From assembly GCA_004026145.2 (NCBI GenBank), contig CP034983.1, forward strand, positions 13,549,212-13,613,211: DNA of 64,000 bases, read 5' to 3'. Below the pieces are notes generated by a model. That model had not been told where the DNA came from and ran no database searches. It saw only the letters and a program-made list of their open reading frames with translations. The DNA is from Takifugu bimaculatus. Lineage: Eukaryota > Chordata > Actinopteri > Tetraodontiformes > Tetraodontidae. The position numbers and the translations under genes are program-made. Positions within the stretch are counted from its first letter, which is position 1; every line of letters begins with the position of its first letter. Positions 38,384 through 47,783 of the stretch are shown in pieces.

Positions 38384-39280
38384 CGGGCGCACACGCGTCA
38401 TATCATGTCGTCTCTGGCACCAAACACTGCACGAGGGCCACTTGCTGAGCGCGCAAAGGGCCCTTTAATCTGTAATTTGCTGCAATCAGAGACCCTGGAC
38501 CTTTGGGTTAAAATGAAGAACGTCCTTCAGATTGATCAGTTTTACCGACGTCAGACATCTGATTCTGGATTCCGGTTCGTTCACCTTTAACACAATGTCA
38601 GCCCGACCCACGTCTCAGGGAGGAGGGGGTCACCGTCGGGGCCGGAACAGAATCCTCCTGTAAATAGGTCCGGTTTTAACCATGATTTTGGTCGTGATGT
38701 CGGTTAACCTTCACAGCCCGTGTGGCCAGTTCAAGATGGCGGCCCCCGTGGCTTGTGAGCACGAGGGCGTGAGCACGGCCTCCCTTACCGCTAGCTTAGC
38801 TAACGTTGCTGCAAGTTTGCACGCTGAAAAATCGACTTGGTCGGGCTGAATTATTTGAAAAACGTGCTTTTTCTGCTCCCTGCTCGTGTTTGAATATGAT
38901 CTGACGCGTACGTCTGTTCTGCTCTGTACCTCCATTGTTTCAAAGGGTTCCTCTAATCCTCCCTCTGTAGCGGGGGGCACCATTACATATGAGCTGGAGG
39001 GATGTAAACACAATTGTGTGATTCTCACAGGCCCCTGCGATGAATATTTCCTTGTAATCAGGACTTTGCGGTTCAAAGCCGCCCGCCCAGCCTCTGCAGC
39101 AGGGTTCACCCTCCTGCCCCCCCATGATTGCATTTGAAACCCTGAGTGGCTGTTGTGGCTGACGGTCATCTGCTCATCATGCTAATATTTAATTTAAAGG
39201 GAACGTCTGGTTTCAGCGGCTGCCTCTCCATCGCTGGAATATTCATCAGCAACAGTGACGTCGACATATGGAGCTTGATC

Positions 39281-39350
39281 CCCGTTGGTCTAATTAATAT
39301 AATACTTTGTAATTGTTAATGAATATTGCATGATTGGCCGCTCTCCTGAT
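39281..39350. promoter_or_regulatory. Candidate AT-rich regulatory block with homeodomain-like cores
   Basis: A dense cluster of TAATTAAT, TAATTG and TTAATGAAT cores together with ATTGCATGATTGG. This composition is common in developmental enhancers of vertebrate gene deserts. No conservation test could be made. Confidence 0.2.
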
Positions 39351-40839
39351 TTCTCTTTTTAAATGAGTAGGCGAGCTCTCTGGTATATAGAAATTAAGGT
39401 TAATTTGCTTGTAGCAGCGTAATAAGCTCAGGAACAGCCTGCACTCTCCACCAGGCCAAATAACTCTATCAAATACCATCTGAACCTGGGTAATTACGGT
39501 CGCTGAGCCGCTCGCATGCGAGTCATCGTGCTCCTTTGTCGGTGGAATCAAGTGCGGCCTTCGTCGTCTGTGTGTTTCGTGGACCCCTTTCGCCACCGCG
39601 GGGGTAAACGTGAGACTATTTCAGTCTGTTTGAGCTCCTTCACGGACCACCAGAGAACTACGCTGCCTATAATTATGGCTCTCTTCATTAAAACTGTAAA
39701 TTAAAGCCTATTGCTTTTGATTAACATGGATGTGTTCCTTGTTGGTTTGTCGGCGTCCTGGAAGAATACATCTGTCAACTGTGGCGACATAAAAAAAAAA
39801 AAAAGGGCTCCGCTGCTAATTAGTCAAATTGGGCTTTAAAAAAAAGAAATCATCAATTTAAAGTTGTAATTATTCCTGCAGAGTTGGCTGTCTGTTGTTA
39901 TGTGGACTGGAGTGGGTTTGCCTTAAATATGGAGCGACAGGAGTCGGGGACCACAGGCTAATTATTGCAACTGTGTCATGGGATTAATTAATCTGAGGGA
40001 TTCTCATAGATCCTAATTGTCTCGCCGACTTAATTGGCATAGCCGTGCTGTAAATCCACTTTAAACCAACCAGGTTTAAACATTTACAGCACCTAAAGAC
40101 ACGTGGAACTTGTGCTCGGCCTTCGGGTCAGGGGTTTTATCCCAAAAATTGAGGTTTATGTGGTTTTAGAGGGATCAGAATCACTTAAAATCTCCCAGAA
40201 TGAGCACAATTTGTATAATAACAGGAGCTCCAACATTAACCCGACCTTTTTATGCTTTGATTCTACCTGAATTCCATTTAGATATGGATTAAATCGTGAC
40301 AAATGAAGAAAAAGTTGGCCTTTCTGTCGACACACGTCACATCACCACGTTGGAAAACCAAAACTGGACATGTCCTGACTGGAACGAAGGCAAGGGTCCG
40401 AACCCGGAATTGAAAGATGCTCCCAACTTTCATTGGAAAATGGAGGATCAAAAGAGTTATCTTCCTGTGTGGCCCTAATCCTCCCACTGCAACACTGTTG
40501 CAACACTCCGGATAAGAGCGACTTCTCACGTTATCGCTCATTTTAACCACATCGCGATGACGTCCTCCTGGTCATAAACACGGGCCCCCAGGTCGCGCTG
40601 GTACCTGCAGCCAGTACTTTGAAACCTCCGCCTGCACCGCCGATGCTGTTTGTGGCCTCCGCCGGTGGAAGACCAGTCATTAAAACGTCACTGATAATTG
40701 ATGCTCGACGGTGGAGCCGAGCGCGCCTCAATATTCCGGGCTAATTTAGCTGTAGCCCGCAGAGTGTGGGGGCCTTAGTGGGAGGAGAACTTGGCACCAG
40801 GTAATTTTTTTTTTTTAGACTCATTCTCTGTTCTCTACA

Positions 40840-40890
40840 TAATTATATGAATTCAATTAATTGGAATTGCACATTTGCATATCTAGGTTA
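40840..40890. promoter_or_regulatory. Octamer motif beside an AT palindrome
   Basis: CAATTAATTG (40854-40863) is a perfect 10-bp palindrome, followed 9 bp later by ATTTGCAT (40873-40880), the exact POU octamer. This is a candidate binding site for POU and homeodomain factors; function unproven. Confidence 0.25.
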
Positions 40891-42110
40891 TTTCTCTTAT
40901 GGGGGGACAAATGTCATCGAGGAGTTTAGAAACAATTACAATCTCAGCAGGCGGTGCGACGCCGCCATCTTTCCCCCTTGGGGCTGCGCCCGAGGGACGG
41001 TTTAGAGAAGAGTTTAGAGTCCTGCAGCAGAAATGTGATCTCCCTAGAGTGACTTATGGGCAGGACTCGCACCCATAAAGCAAGTTATTGGACTTCGCAG
41101 CCACATTTAACTTGGATTATCGGTCACGGTGGGGAGAGGGAAAGATTTTGCTGGAAGTTGGAAGGGAAATGAGATTGGAAGCGCTGGCTCTTTGGAAAGC
41201 GTCGGCTCTATATAAACCTCAGCAAATCATGGGGTGATGAGTCAAAATGTTGAGGGATTTTTTTTGAGCTTATTCATCACAGCAGACACAAAATGTTCAC
41301 AATTTAAATTCTTTCCTCATTTCCCGAAAGACTTCTGTTTTGCTAAAGGCCTCCAAAGGTCAAACCTCCAGGCTGAGCCAGGAGGAGCATCATTAGCGGT
41401 TAGCACGCTTACATAGTCCATCCGGATCCCTGACATTCAAAAATGCAAAGAAAAGTGCGTTTTAACTCTAACAAGATTTGCAATTGATGATTTTTTCTCC
41501 CGCTCCCGCTCCCCGACTCGCCTCCACCGGCAAATGTAGATGGGGTGTGCGTTCACGGACCTGGAGATAATGAAATTCTGCAGGATCGTGCGGTTCTGCA
41601 TTTATGAGGGTGAGCTGCAGACATCCGCCCACAGCAGGTGACACTTTCCCGCAACCACCGAAAATAACACTTCTCCAAGGAGACAAAGGCGACAAGCCGC
41701 CTCCGTGGAGGCTACAGACTGATTGAACTCACTGTTTGCATTTAACTTTATTTGCCCCATCAATCACCGCCTTATTGCAGATGTAGTCCAGCCCGGCTGT
41801 GGTCAAGCGTGTCCTTTATAGGAGCACATTAATTTCATCTCAATTGTCTCTCTTTGTTCTAAGCCAGCTCTGCTTTCATCTGATGTCTGTTCCCATTCAG
41901 CCCAGGATCCTCATCAAAGGTCGCGCCGCTCTTCCTCTCAGCCGACGGGCTTGTTTGATATTCCATCCTTTAGGCCACGGCAAGAAAGAGGCCACTTATA
42001 AACTTGAGCGTGTGTGATTATGGCTGCTCTACATCACGCAGGCAGATAGGGCGGAGGAGAGTGAGGAGATTTTAATTAACTTTGATTGTCTTCAAATCTG
42101 GAAATTTACA

Positions 42111-42116
42111 TTTATT
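42111..42116 (-). terminator. Candidate poly(A) signal of gene B
   Basis: AATAAA on the minus strand about 350 bp beyond the gene B stop codon. A T-rich run (plus strand 42172-42186) lies between. Position is plausible, but this is a single-hexamer call. Confidence 0.35.
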
Positions 42117-42463
42117 AGTTGGGAAAATGTCAGTTTTTTTTTTACCCTTCTAAATGCTCCTCGGTTCATATTTACATTTTTTTTTTAATGAGAATCATAA
42201 ATATCCAAAGGCCACATTCGAACTGTTCTTTTAAAACCGTATTTGCGTGTTCTGGAGATTAAAGAGAAAAATTAAACTCCTCTCAATCCATTGCGCCATC
42301 TCCCGGTGCGACTAAACCCCTCCGGCTCAGAGTAACTGAGCAAACCCTGCCCTCTGGTGGTGGTTAATTTAAACTGCACATGCGTGATCTAGCGCTGATG
42401 TGTCACATCCGTCTTTTCTAACCCCCCCGTGGTAAAATCTTATCAGAAGTATCAGCACCGTGG

Positions 42464-44050
42464 TCACTTCTGAGGTTTGTGCTTGCTCTCTGTGAACTGG
42501 TAAACAGTCTGGCAGTACTCAATTCTCATGCTGGGCTCTGTGGCCAGAGGCTTGCTGGGCTCCTCCATGTACAGACACTCGCAGAGCAAGTGAAAGCAGC
42601 TCATGATGGTGACCAGGAGCATGAGGAAGCCTGGAGACGGAACAGGAAACGTTAGAGGAGAACCTTTAGGACGGGTTCATCCTAAGTGTGGGGGTCCTAC
42701 CGCAGAAGACCGTGTTTGTGGAGATGTGCAGGGCTTGGTAGCTTTTGGTGAACATTGCACCCAGGGCCAGGACCAGGACGGGGTAAACAGTGAAAGTGTG
42801 GCGCAGGTGCTTCTTCAGCAGAACCCTCTGCAGGAGGAACCTGGGGGAACACGAGCAGCCTTTCAGAACACGTTCTAAACGACCTAAAGACGAGCTCTCT
42901 TCGACTCACCAGATGATGATGCAGATGGTGACGGAGATGAGCACGCCGGTGCTGACCAGCGGGTCCGCCACTCCCATTCTATACTTGAATATGATGCCCA
43001 GACCCAGCAAAGCATTCACAAGAGTCCACCAGACAAAAGCTGCCAGTCCGTTCTGGGTCTGACACGGACGGGAGACACGCAGCGATGGTGAACGCATGAA
43101 CATTACAGTCGACTGTGCGTGTTCGGTCTCACCAGGAAACGGATCCACGAGATCATCTCGGGGTTGTTGATCTGCAGCCAGGACTTACAGAAGTGGAGGT
43201 TAGAGTAGGACATGTAGAGCATGCAGACGCCGAGGATGAGCCCCATCCAGCAGGCCGTGACGGCTCCGAGGACGTCACTGCGACGAGCAAGAGCAGCTTT
43301 TTACGACGTGCGTGCGCACGCGTTCACGCACGTTTGAGGTGAAGCACAGGACTTACTGACGGTCCCACATCAGCAGGCTGCACACCCTAAATATGCTGAT
43401 CATGCTCCATGTCAGGTAGAATAAAGGAGAGTGGACTTCTGGATTGCATGACTCAGGACCGAGGGCGTTTCTGCAAGTTAGAGGATAATAAAGTTCTCCT
43501 CCCCTCAGCTGGAAGAACTCGTGCGTGTTTGGTGTTACGTCAACGTATATAACAATAATAAAGTTCTCCTCCCCTCAGCTGGAAGAACTCGTGCGTGTTT
43601 GGTGTTACGTCAACATATATAACAATAATAAAGTTCTCCTCCCCTCAGCTGGAAGAACTCGTGCGTGTTTGGTGTTACGTCAACGTATATAACAATAATA
43701 AGTCAGGAATCAGGCATTTATCTGGCGTTTAAAGTCACCTCTTGAAGACGCCGAGCACTGAGTGCAGCAGCCAGGCCGTGGTCCACAGGTCGATAAAGTT
43801 CCAGTACCAGCGGGACCACCAGTCCAAGGAGACGTCCAGGGGAAAGGTCTCCGGACACGTTCCTGGAGGAGGTCTGAAACACAGCTGAACAGGCACAGGT
43901 TGGATCACTGACAGAGGCTCCTACACGTCCTGAGTCTTCTGAGGAGGTTCCACAGTTGATCTTTGTTGATTTCCCAACATATTTGCTGGGATGTCTGATC
44001 CCAAGCTGTCAGTCTGCATCATTACGTAACACCAGTGGAGAAGGAGGAGT

Positions 44051-44101
<51 letters not shown>

Positions 44102-44459
44102 CTTGGGTTCAGGCATTATTCCACGTGAGCAGCTGTCAGGCTGCTATGAAATAACACCTGGCCAAGGACCTCCTGCTGCAAATATTAACGTTAGCGTTAT
44201 TAACCCGTCAGCGTGGCGCCTCTTTGTTTTCATTCTGATCTTTGCAACAACGACTGCGATCGACTGGAAACAGCCGCGATCTGTTGGCGCACGAGCAGAT
44301 GTGGAGTCGCTCACCATTGGGCACGCAGTGGTCGCTCGTGAGGAGGAAGAAGATCCCCGAGATCACCTGGGCGACGACGGCCAGGACGATGCTCCCGGCG
44401 TGCAGGGCGACGTGGCCGCTGTTTCCCGCATGTCGGCGAGACACCTGGATCCTCTCCAT
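42464..44459 (-). CDS. Multi-pass membrane protein, TspO-related family (gene B), 7 coding exons, 342 aa
   Basis: I do not recognise a named gene. Exons on the minus strand: 44459-44315, 43907-43739, 43470-43357, 43277-43133, 43058-42910, 42840-42701 and 42630-42464; 1,029 nt, open throughout, all GT-AG, intron phases 1,2,2,0,2,1. About eight hydrophobic segments are visible (roughly 19-40, 81-103, 119-140, 144-168, 192-213, 224-244, 256-274, 284-305), then a polar tail of about 37 residues. Tryptophan-rich stretches (WWSRWYWNFIDLW, 78-90) and the exon plan tie it to its neighbour at 45387-47186; the shared WFLL-x6-K-H-x-R core starts exon 6 of both. The TPITPA/FIWD segment of the neighbour is not retained. 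Exon 2 uses the acceptor TCTGTCAG|TGATC, because the nearer TTTCAG breaks frame. The ATG context is good (G at -3 and +4), but the frame stays open upstream to 44642. Confidence 0.8.
43485..43700. repeat. 70-bp minisatellite, 3 copies, in intron 2 of gene B
   Basis: A unit containing AAGTTCTCCTCCCCTCAGC is repeated at 43491, 43561 and 43631, with only one visible difference (CAACATATAT against CAACGTATAT in copy 2). It fills nearly all of the intron between coding exons 2 and 3. Confidence 0.95.
44052..44100. repeat. (GT)n microsatellite in intron 1 of gene B
   Basis: Uninterrupted GT run of about 49 bp on the plus strand. Confidence 0.95.
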
Positions 44460-45233
44460 CGCTTCTGACGTGCACAGAGGAGTGTGAGGCTGGAGACGGT
44501 CTCGCCGCCGTCTAATAACGTGGACTTTGAATTGCTGCATTCGCAGTTCCTGATAGCACGCTGACCTTTGATCCCTGGATTTGTGATACCAGTCAGACCT
44601 GTGCGAGGTGACGGCGAAGCGGGTACCAATTTTGGTGACCAAGCGGCGCCCAGATTTGGCCCGATCAGTTTGACATTGACATTAGACATGCTAGTTAACA
44701 CAAGACCTGTCCTGTCTGGGTCCCGCGACTCATTCACCTCGCGTAAAGACGACCGGTGAGAGGGAAGTCAACAGGTTCGCCGATTATCTCGGTTTTATGT
44801 GGAAACCTCCCAGCTCGCTATCGCGGGCCGATCAGCAGATACCAGAGCCGACTGGTATCTCAGAGGGTTCTGATACATCTAATCGCCTCCCGGCTGATAA
44901 GATGCACTGATCTGTGTGTCCGTCCACATTCGAGAGGTGTCAGGAAGTTTCTCCATCCGTTCTGCTCCTCAGCTGTCAGGTGAGAAGGTCAAAGTTCAGG
45001 CGCTAGCATTCGCGGTTGACCTGTCGGCTCCCCTCTCCTCCAGCCTGCTCCCATCCCTGACGCTGTCTGTCTGGGTTGGGTCCTCCCATGTAGCGCCACG
45101 GAAGGTCAGGTGGAAGAGCAGACGGCCCCCAGAACAATAGCATAACACACACACGGCACTTTCGCTGCAATAGTGTGGTTTGCTTCAATATTTGCCCAAT
45201 TATTAAACACAGAAGACATTTATTGTTGCAAAC
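44460..45233. other. Spacer between tandem genes A and B
   Basis: Holds the gene A 3' end and the gene B upstream region. The stop of gene A and the start of gene B are 927 bp apart. A splice-acceptor-like GTGCACGTCAG lies 5 nt before the gene B ATG, so a non-coding first exon is possible. No separate gene is supported. Confidence 0.5.
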
Positions 45234-45295
45234 TTTATTGAAAAAACAAATGCAAACATCTTTTTACATGAGTACACTTCAGTTCTCTGCAGTAC

Positions 45296-45352
<57 letters not shown>

Positions 45353-45386
45353 ATTCCAAAGCTCTTGACTAGAATTATAAAAACAG
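45234..45386 (-). other. Gene A 3'UTR with poly(A) signal and CA repeat
   Basis: AATAAA lies at 45239-45234 on the minus strand, about 150 nt after the stop codon. The short 3'UTR is dominated by a (TG)25 run on the mRNA strand (CA on the plus strand, 45299-45348). Confidence 0.55.
45299..45348. repeat. (CA)25 microsatellite
   Basis: Uninterrupted 50-bp CA run, lying 39 bp past the gene A stop codon and upstream of its candidate poly(A) signal. Confidence 0.95.
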
Positions 45387-47186
45387 CTATAAAAACATTT
45401 TTCTCTGCGTCAGGGCTATTTCTACCGGGGACCTGCTGCAGTCTCTGTAAAGCGGATGTTTGAAATGCCTCCACGTAACCAGGGCAACCCGAACCACAAA
45501 CAAGAGAATGGCGATGGCGAAGATGGAGGCTGAGGGAGGAGACGACAGGTCAGTGATCCGCGCGCCAACAGGTACCCGACGTGCAACCGTACCTGCGAAG
45601 ATGTAAACGTCACTGTCAGAAGTGGCCGAGTTGCTCAACACGCCCGCCATCCACAGGATGACCACGGGGTAGATGACCAGGATGTAGCGCACGTGCTTGT
45701 CCAGGGTGAAGTTCTCCAAGAGGAACCTGAGCAAACACAGATGGCGCTTTTAGCTTTTTAGCTTTTTAGCTTTTTAGCTTTTTAGCTTTTTAGCTGTTGT
45801 GGATGGGTGTGTGTGTGTGTGTGTGTGGGGGGGGGGGGGGGGCTCACCAGACCAGCAGAGCCAGCAGCAGCAGCAGCAGCGCCAGCTTGGCACATTCACA
45901 CTGGGCGGCGCCGGTCTGGTGCTGCAGAAACACCGTCAGGTTGAGGACAGTGAAGAGAGAGCCCAGCGTGGTGTACAAGGCCACTGCGTTCTGCACCTGC
46001 GAGAGAATAAACAGAATAACAGGTAAATAAAGCAAGTTTGAGAACCCACAGCGCTCGTTCACCCTCCCGAAGAGTCGTGCTATCAAACAGAACGTGCCCT
46101 CTCACACACAGGCGGATCCATATGGAAATAAGGGGTCATTTTGATCTGACACACTTCCAGTTTTAACGGGCAGTAAAAGAACTGACCTGCTGTCATATCT
46201 AGTAAAAACCACTCTATTTATATTTCTGCAGCCCTGCTGTCCAAAGAACACTTTTGTTTACTGGCCTGGATTTATTACAGCTTTTACGAGCGTTCTCCTT
46301 ACTCTTGTAAATCACAAGACTTCCCCTTTCGCATTCCTTTGAAAACCGGGCCCCAGAAGAACCCGCAAAGCTGATTTTCCCGTTTGCGTTACCAGCAAGC
46401 GGATGAGCCAGAGGTCGACGCTGTGGTGTCTGCTCAGCCAGGCGCCGTAGATCTTCAGGCCGCAGCAGGAGAAAAACAAAATGGCGTAATCTGTGAGCAT
46501 CATCGCGCTGGAGATGATCAGCGAGGCCAGCAGCTGCCTGCAAACAGCACAATTGAACGGCGGAGCGCGGCAGCGGTCGCCACGTCTCCCAGGTTTCGGC
46601 TCTTTGCACTCACTCTCTGTCAAACAGAAACGTCCATGTGATGTTCAGGCAAATATTGACGATAATGGAGATGTGGAATCCGTACGGGAGCGCCGCGGGG
46701 GTGGTGTACATCCAGTCGAACGCGCTCCTGTCAGGAGCAAAGATAATACTGTCAGATTTGCTGGAGGCAAACACGCCAGCCTGTGGGGAAATAACTGTGT
46801 TAAGTCAGAGACGGAGGAGGGAACGTCTGCACGATGCAGGATTAAGGCATTAAGGTGAGGCGGGAACCTTCTGCAGAGACCCACGATGAAGTATATGAAC
46901 ATGGCGGAGATCCAGATGTAGGAGTAGTCCCAGATGAACAGGACCCAGGGAGCCGGGGTTATGGGGGTGGCGTACTTCAGGGTCACCTCCTCCGTGCTCT
47001 GCTGGAAGAGGCCTGCGAAGACACGAGCACGTGTAGCCACTTCTCGCCCGCTTCGCTGTCAAATGACGTGAAATAGGCACCTGATTTCGCCCCGAACCCC
47101 GACAGGGTGTTGAACGTGATCGCGGCCAGGAAGGCCAGCATTCCCGCAAACATCAGGGCGACGCGGGCTCTGCTGCGGGAAGCCAT
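45387..47186 (-). CDS. Multi-pass membrane protein, TspO/tryptophan-rich-like (gene A), 7 coding exons, 311 aa
   Basis: Not a gene I can name. Minus-strand exons: 47186-47081, 47012-46868, 46727-46614, 46537-46393, 45996-45848, 45726-45593 and 45529-45387; 936 nt, no internal stop, all GT-AG, phases 1,2,2,0,2,1. About eight hydrophobic segments (roughly 9-29, 57-81, 99-118, 122-148, 171-194, 205-225, 233-252, 262-284). The order NTLSGFG (26-32), YATPITPA (49-56), FIWDYSYIW (61-69), NICLNITWTFLF (108-119) and a later NLTVFL resembles the extended, tryptophan-rich TspO-type proteins of bacteria; this is a memory-based resemblance. Function is unknown; TspO proteins bind porphyrins and sterols, but that cannot be transferred safely. 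The start ATG has A at -3 and G at +4; a CTTTGCCCTCAG acceptor 9 nt upstream suggests a 5'UTR intron. A C17/(CA)n tract lies directly downstream of the exon 5 donor. Confidence 0.82.
45748..45794. repeat. (AGCTTTTT)n tandem repeat in intron 5 of gene A
   Basis: About six head-to-tail copies of an 8-bp unit. Confidence 0.9.
45807..45842. repeat. (GT)10 plus poly-G beside the gene A exon 5 donor
   Basis: Plus-strand (GT)n (45807-45826) is followed by a G run up to 45842. On the gene strand the exon 5 donor GTGAGC is followed at once by a C run of about 16-17 and then CA repeats. Confidence 0.95.
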
Positions 47187-47194
47187 GCTCCTTA

Positions 47195-47560
47195 TCTGAG
47201 GGCAAAGGTCCGCAAAACACAGAATTTCCACTTCGGCAAAGAAAACCGAGGACGACACGCGCGTTTCGGGCTGTCCTGCACGCAAAAGCACGAGTTTTAA
47301 CGCTCACAAACCTCTTCAGCTCGTTCCTGCGCCACGGATGAAGCCTGGTATGTGCCGGCGTGACATGACAGTGGCATTTCCTGTAGCAATAACCTGCAGT
47401 GTCATAATGTACTGCGAGTCGTCCCCGCTTTTATAGGTTTCAACTGAGCATCTCTTATCTTTGGCCATAAACAGCCTGTTAGGTGTGAAAGAGAGGCCAC
47501 AGGGTGGAGACTGCGGAGGAATAGATGGGAAACTGAACAAAACAAAACCAGATTTCACAC
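47195..47560 (-). other. Upstream region of gene A
   Basis: A splice-acceptor-like CTTTGCCCTCAG ends at 47196, 9 nt upstream of the gene A ATG, so transcription may start in an upstream non-coding exon. No TATA box or clear CpG island was seen. ORFs here are short and unremarkable. Confidence 0.3.
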
Positions 47561-47767
47561 CTTAATGTCATTTATAATCCAGTTTTAGTGATATAGTTTA
47601 ATGAATGCAGCTAATGGCTGGACTTTATAGAAGCTTTTCCTTCAAAAGGCTTTAAACCTCTTAACGGAGTCCACTTTCAAGCGCTGTGTTTACCGCATTC
47701 TTCCACACGGTGGCACTGTTTCACAGAAGTGGTCTTAATCCATCGCTTGGTCCATCAGTTTTAACAC

Positions 47768-47783
47768 GGGGGGGGGGGGGGGG
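47768..47783. repeat. Poly-G tract
   Basis: Homopolymer of 16 G; length may be affected by sequencing error. Confidence 0.9.

Larger units (their letters stand above)
32831..42110. other. Non-coding region upstream of htr5a and downstream of gene B
   Basis: No supported gene. It contains an (AAC)n run, a second copy of the dispersed GTGGGGAC repeat, a CA-repeat cluster, and AT-rich segments with many TAATTA/TAATTG cores (37280-37560, 39180-39350, 40830-40890). These AT-rich blocks look like candidate conserved non-coding elements but need alignment to other fish. Confidence 0.5.

Noticed and set aside
38067..38590. Long ORFs rich in His-Thr or Cys-Val on both strands
   Set aside because: They are translations of CA/GT microsatellites and have no other protein features.
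43485..43700. CRISPR-like direct repeats
   Set aside because: The copies are contiguous 70-bp tandem units without unique spacers, in a vertebrate intron; it is a minisatellite.
43866..43882. The nearer TTTCAG acceptor for gene B exon 2
   Set aside because: It gives the wrong reading frame with the phase-1 donor of exon 1; the acceptor at 43908 keeps the membrane-protein frame.
44460..44642. N-terminal extension of gene B from the upstream in-frame ATG
   Set aside because: The extension is Arg-rich, lacks a counterpart in gene A, and an acceptor-like site lies just before the ATG at 44459.
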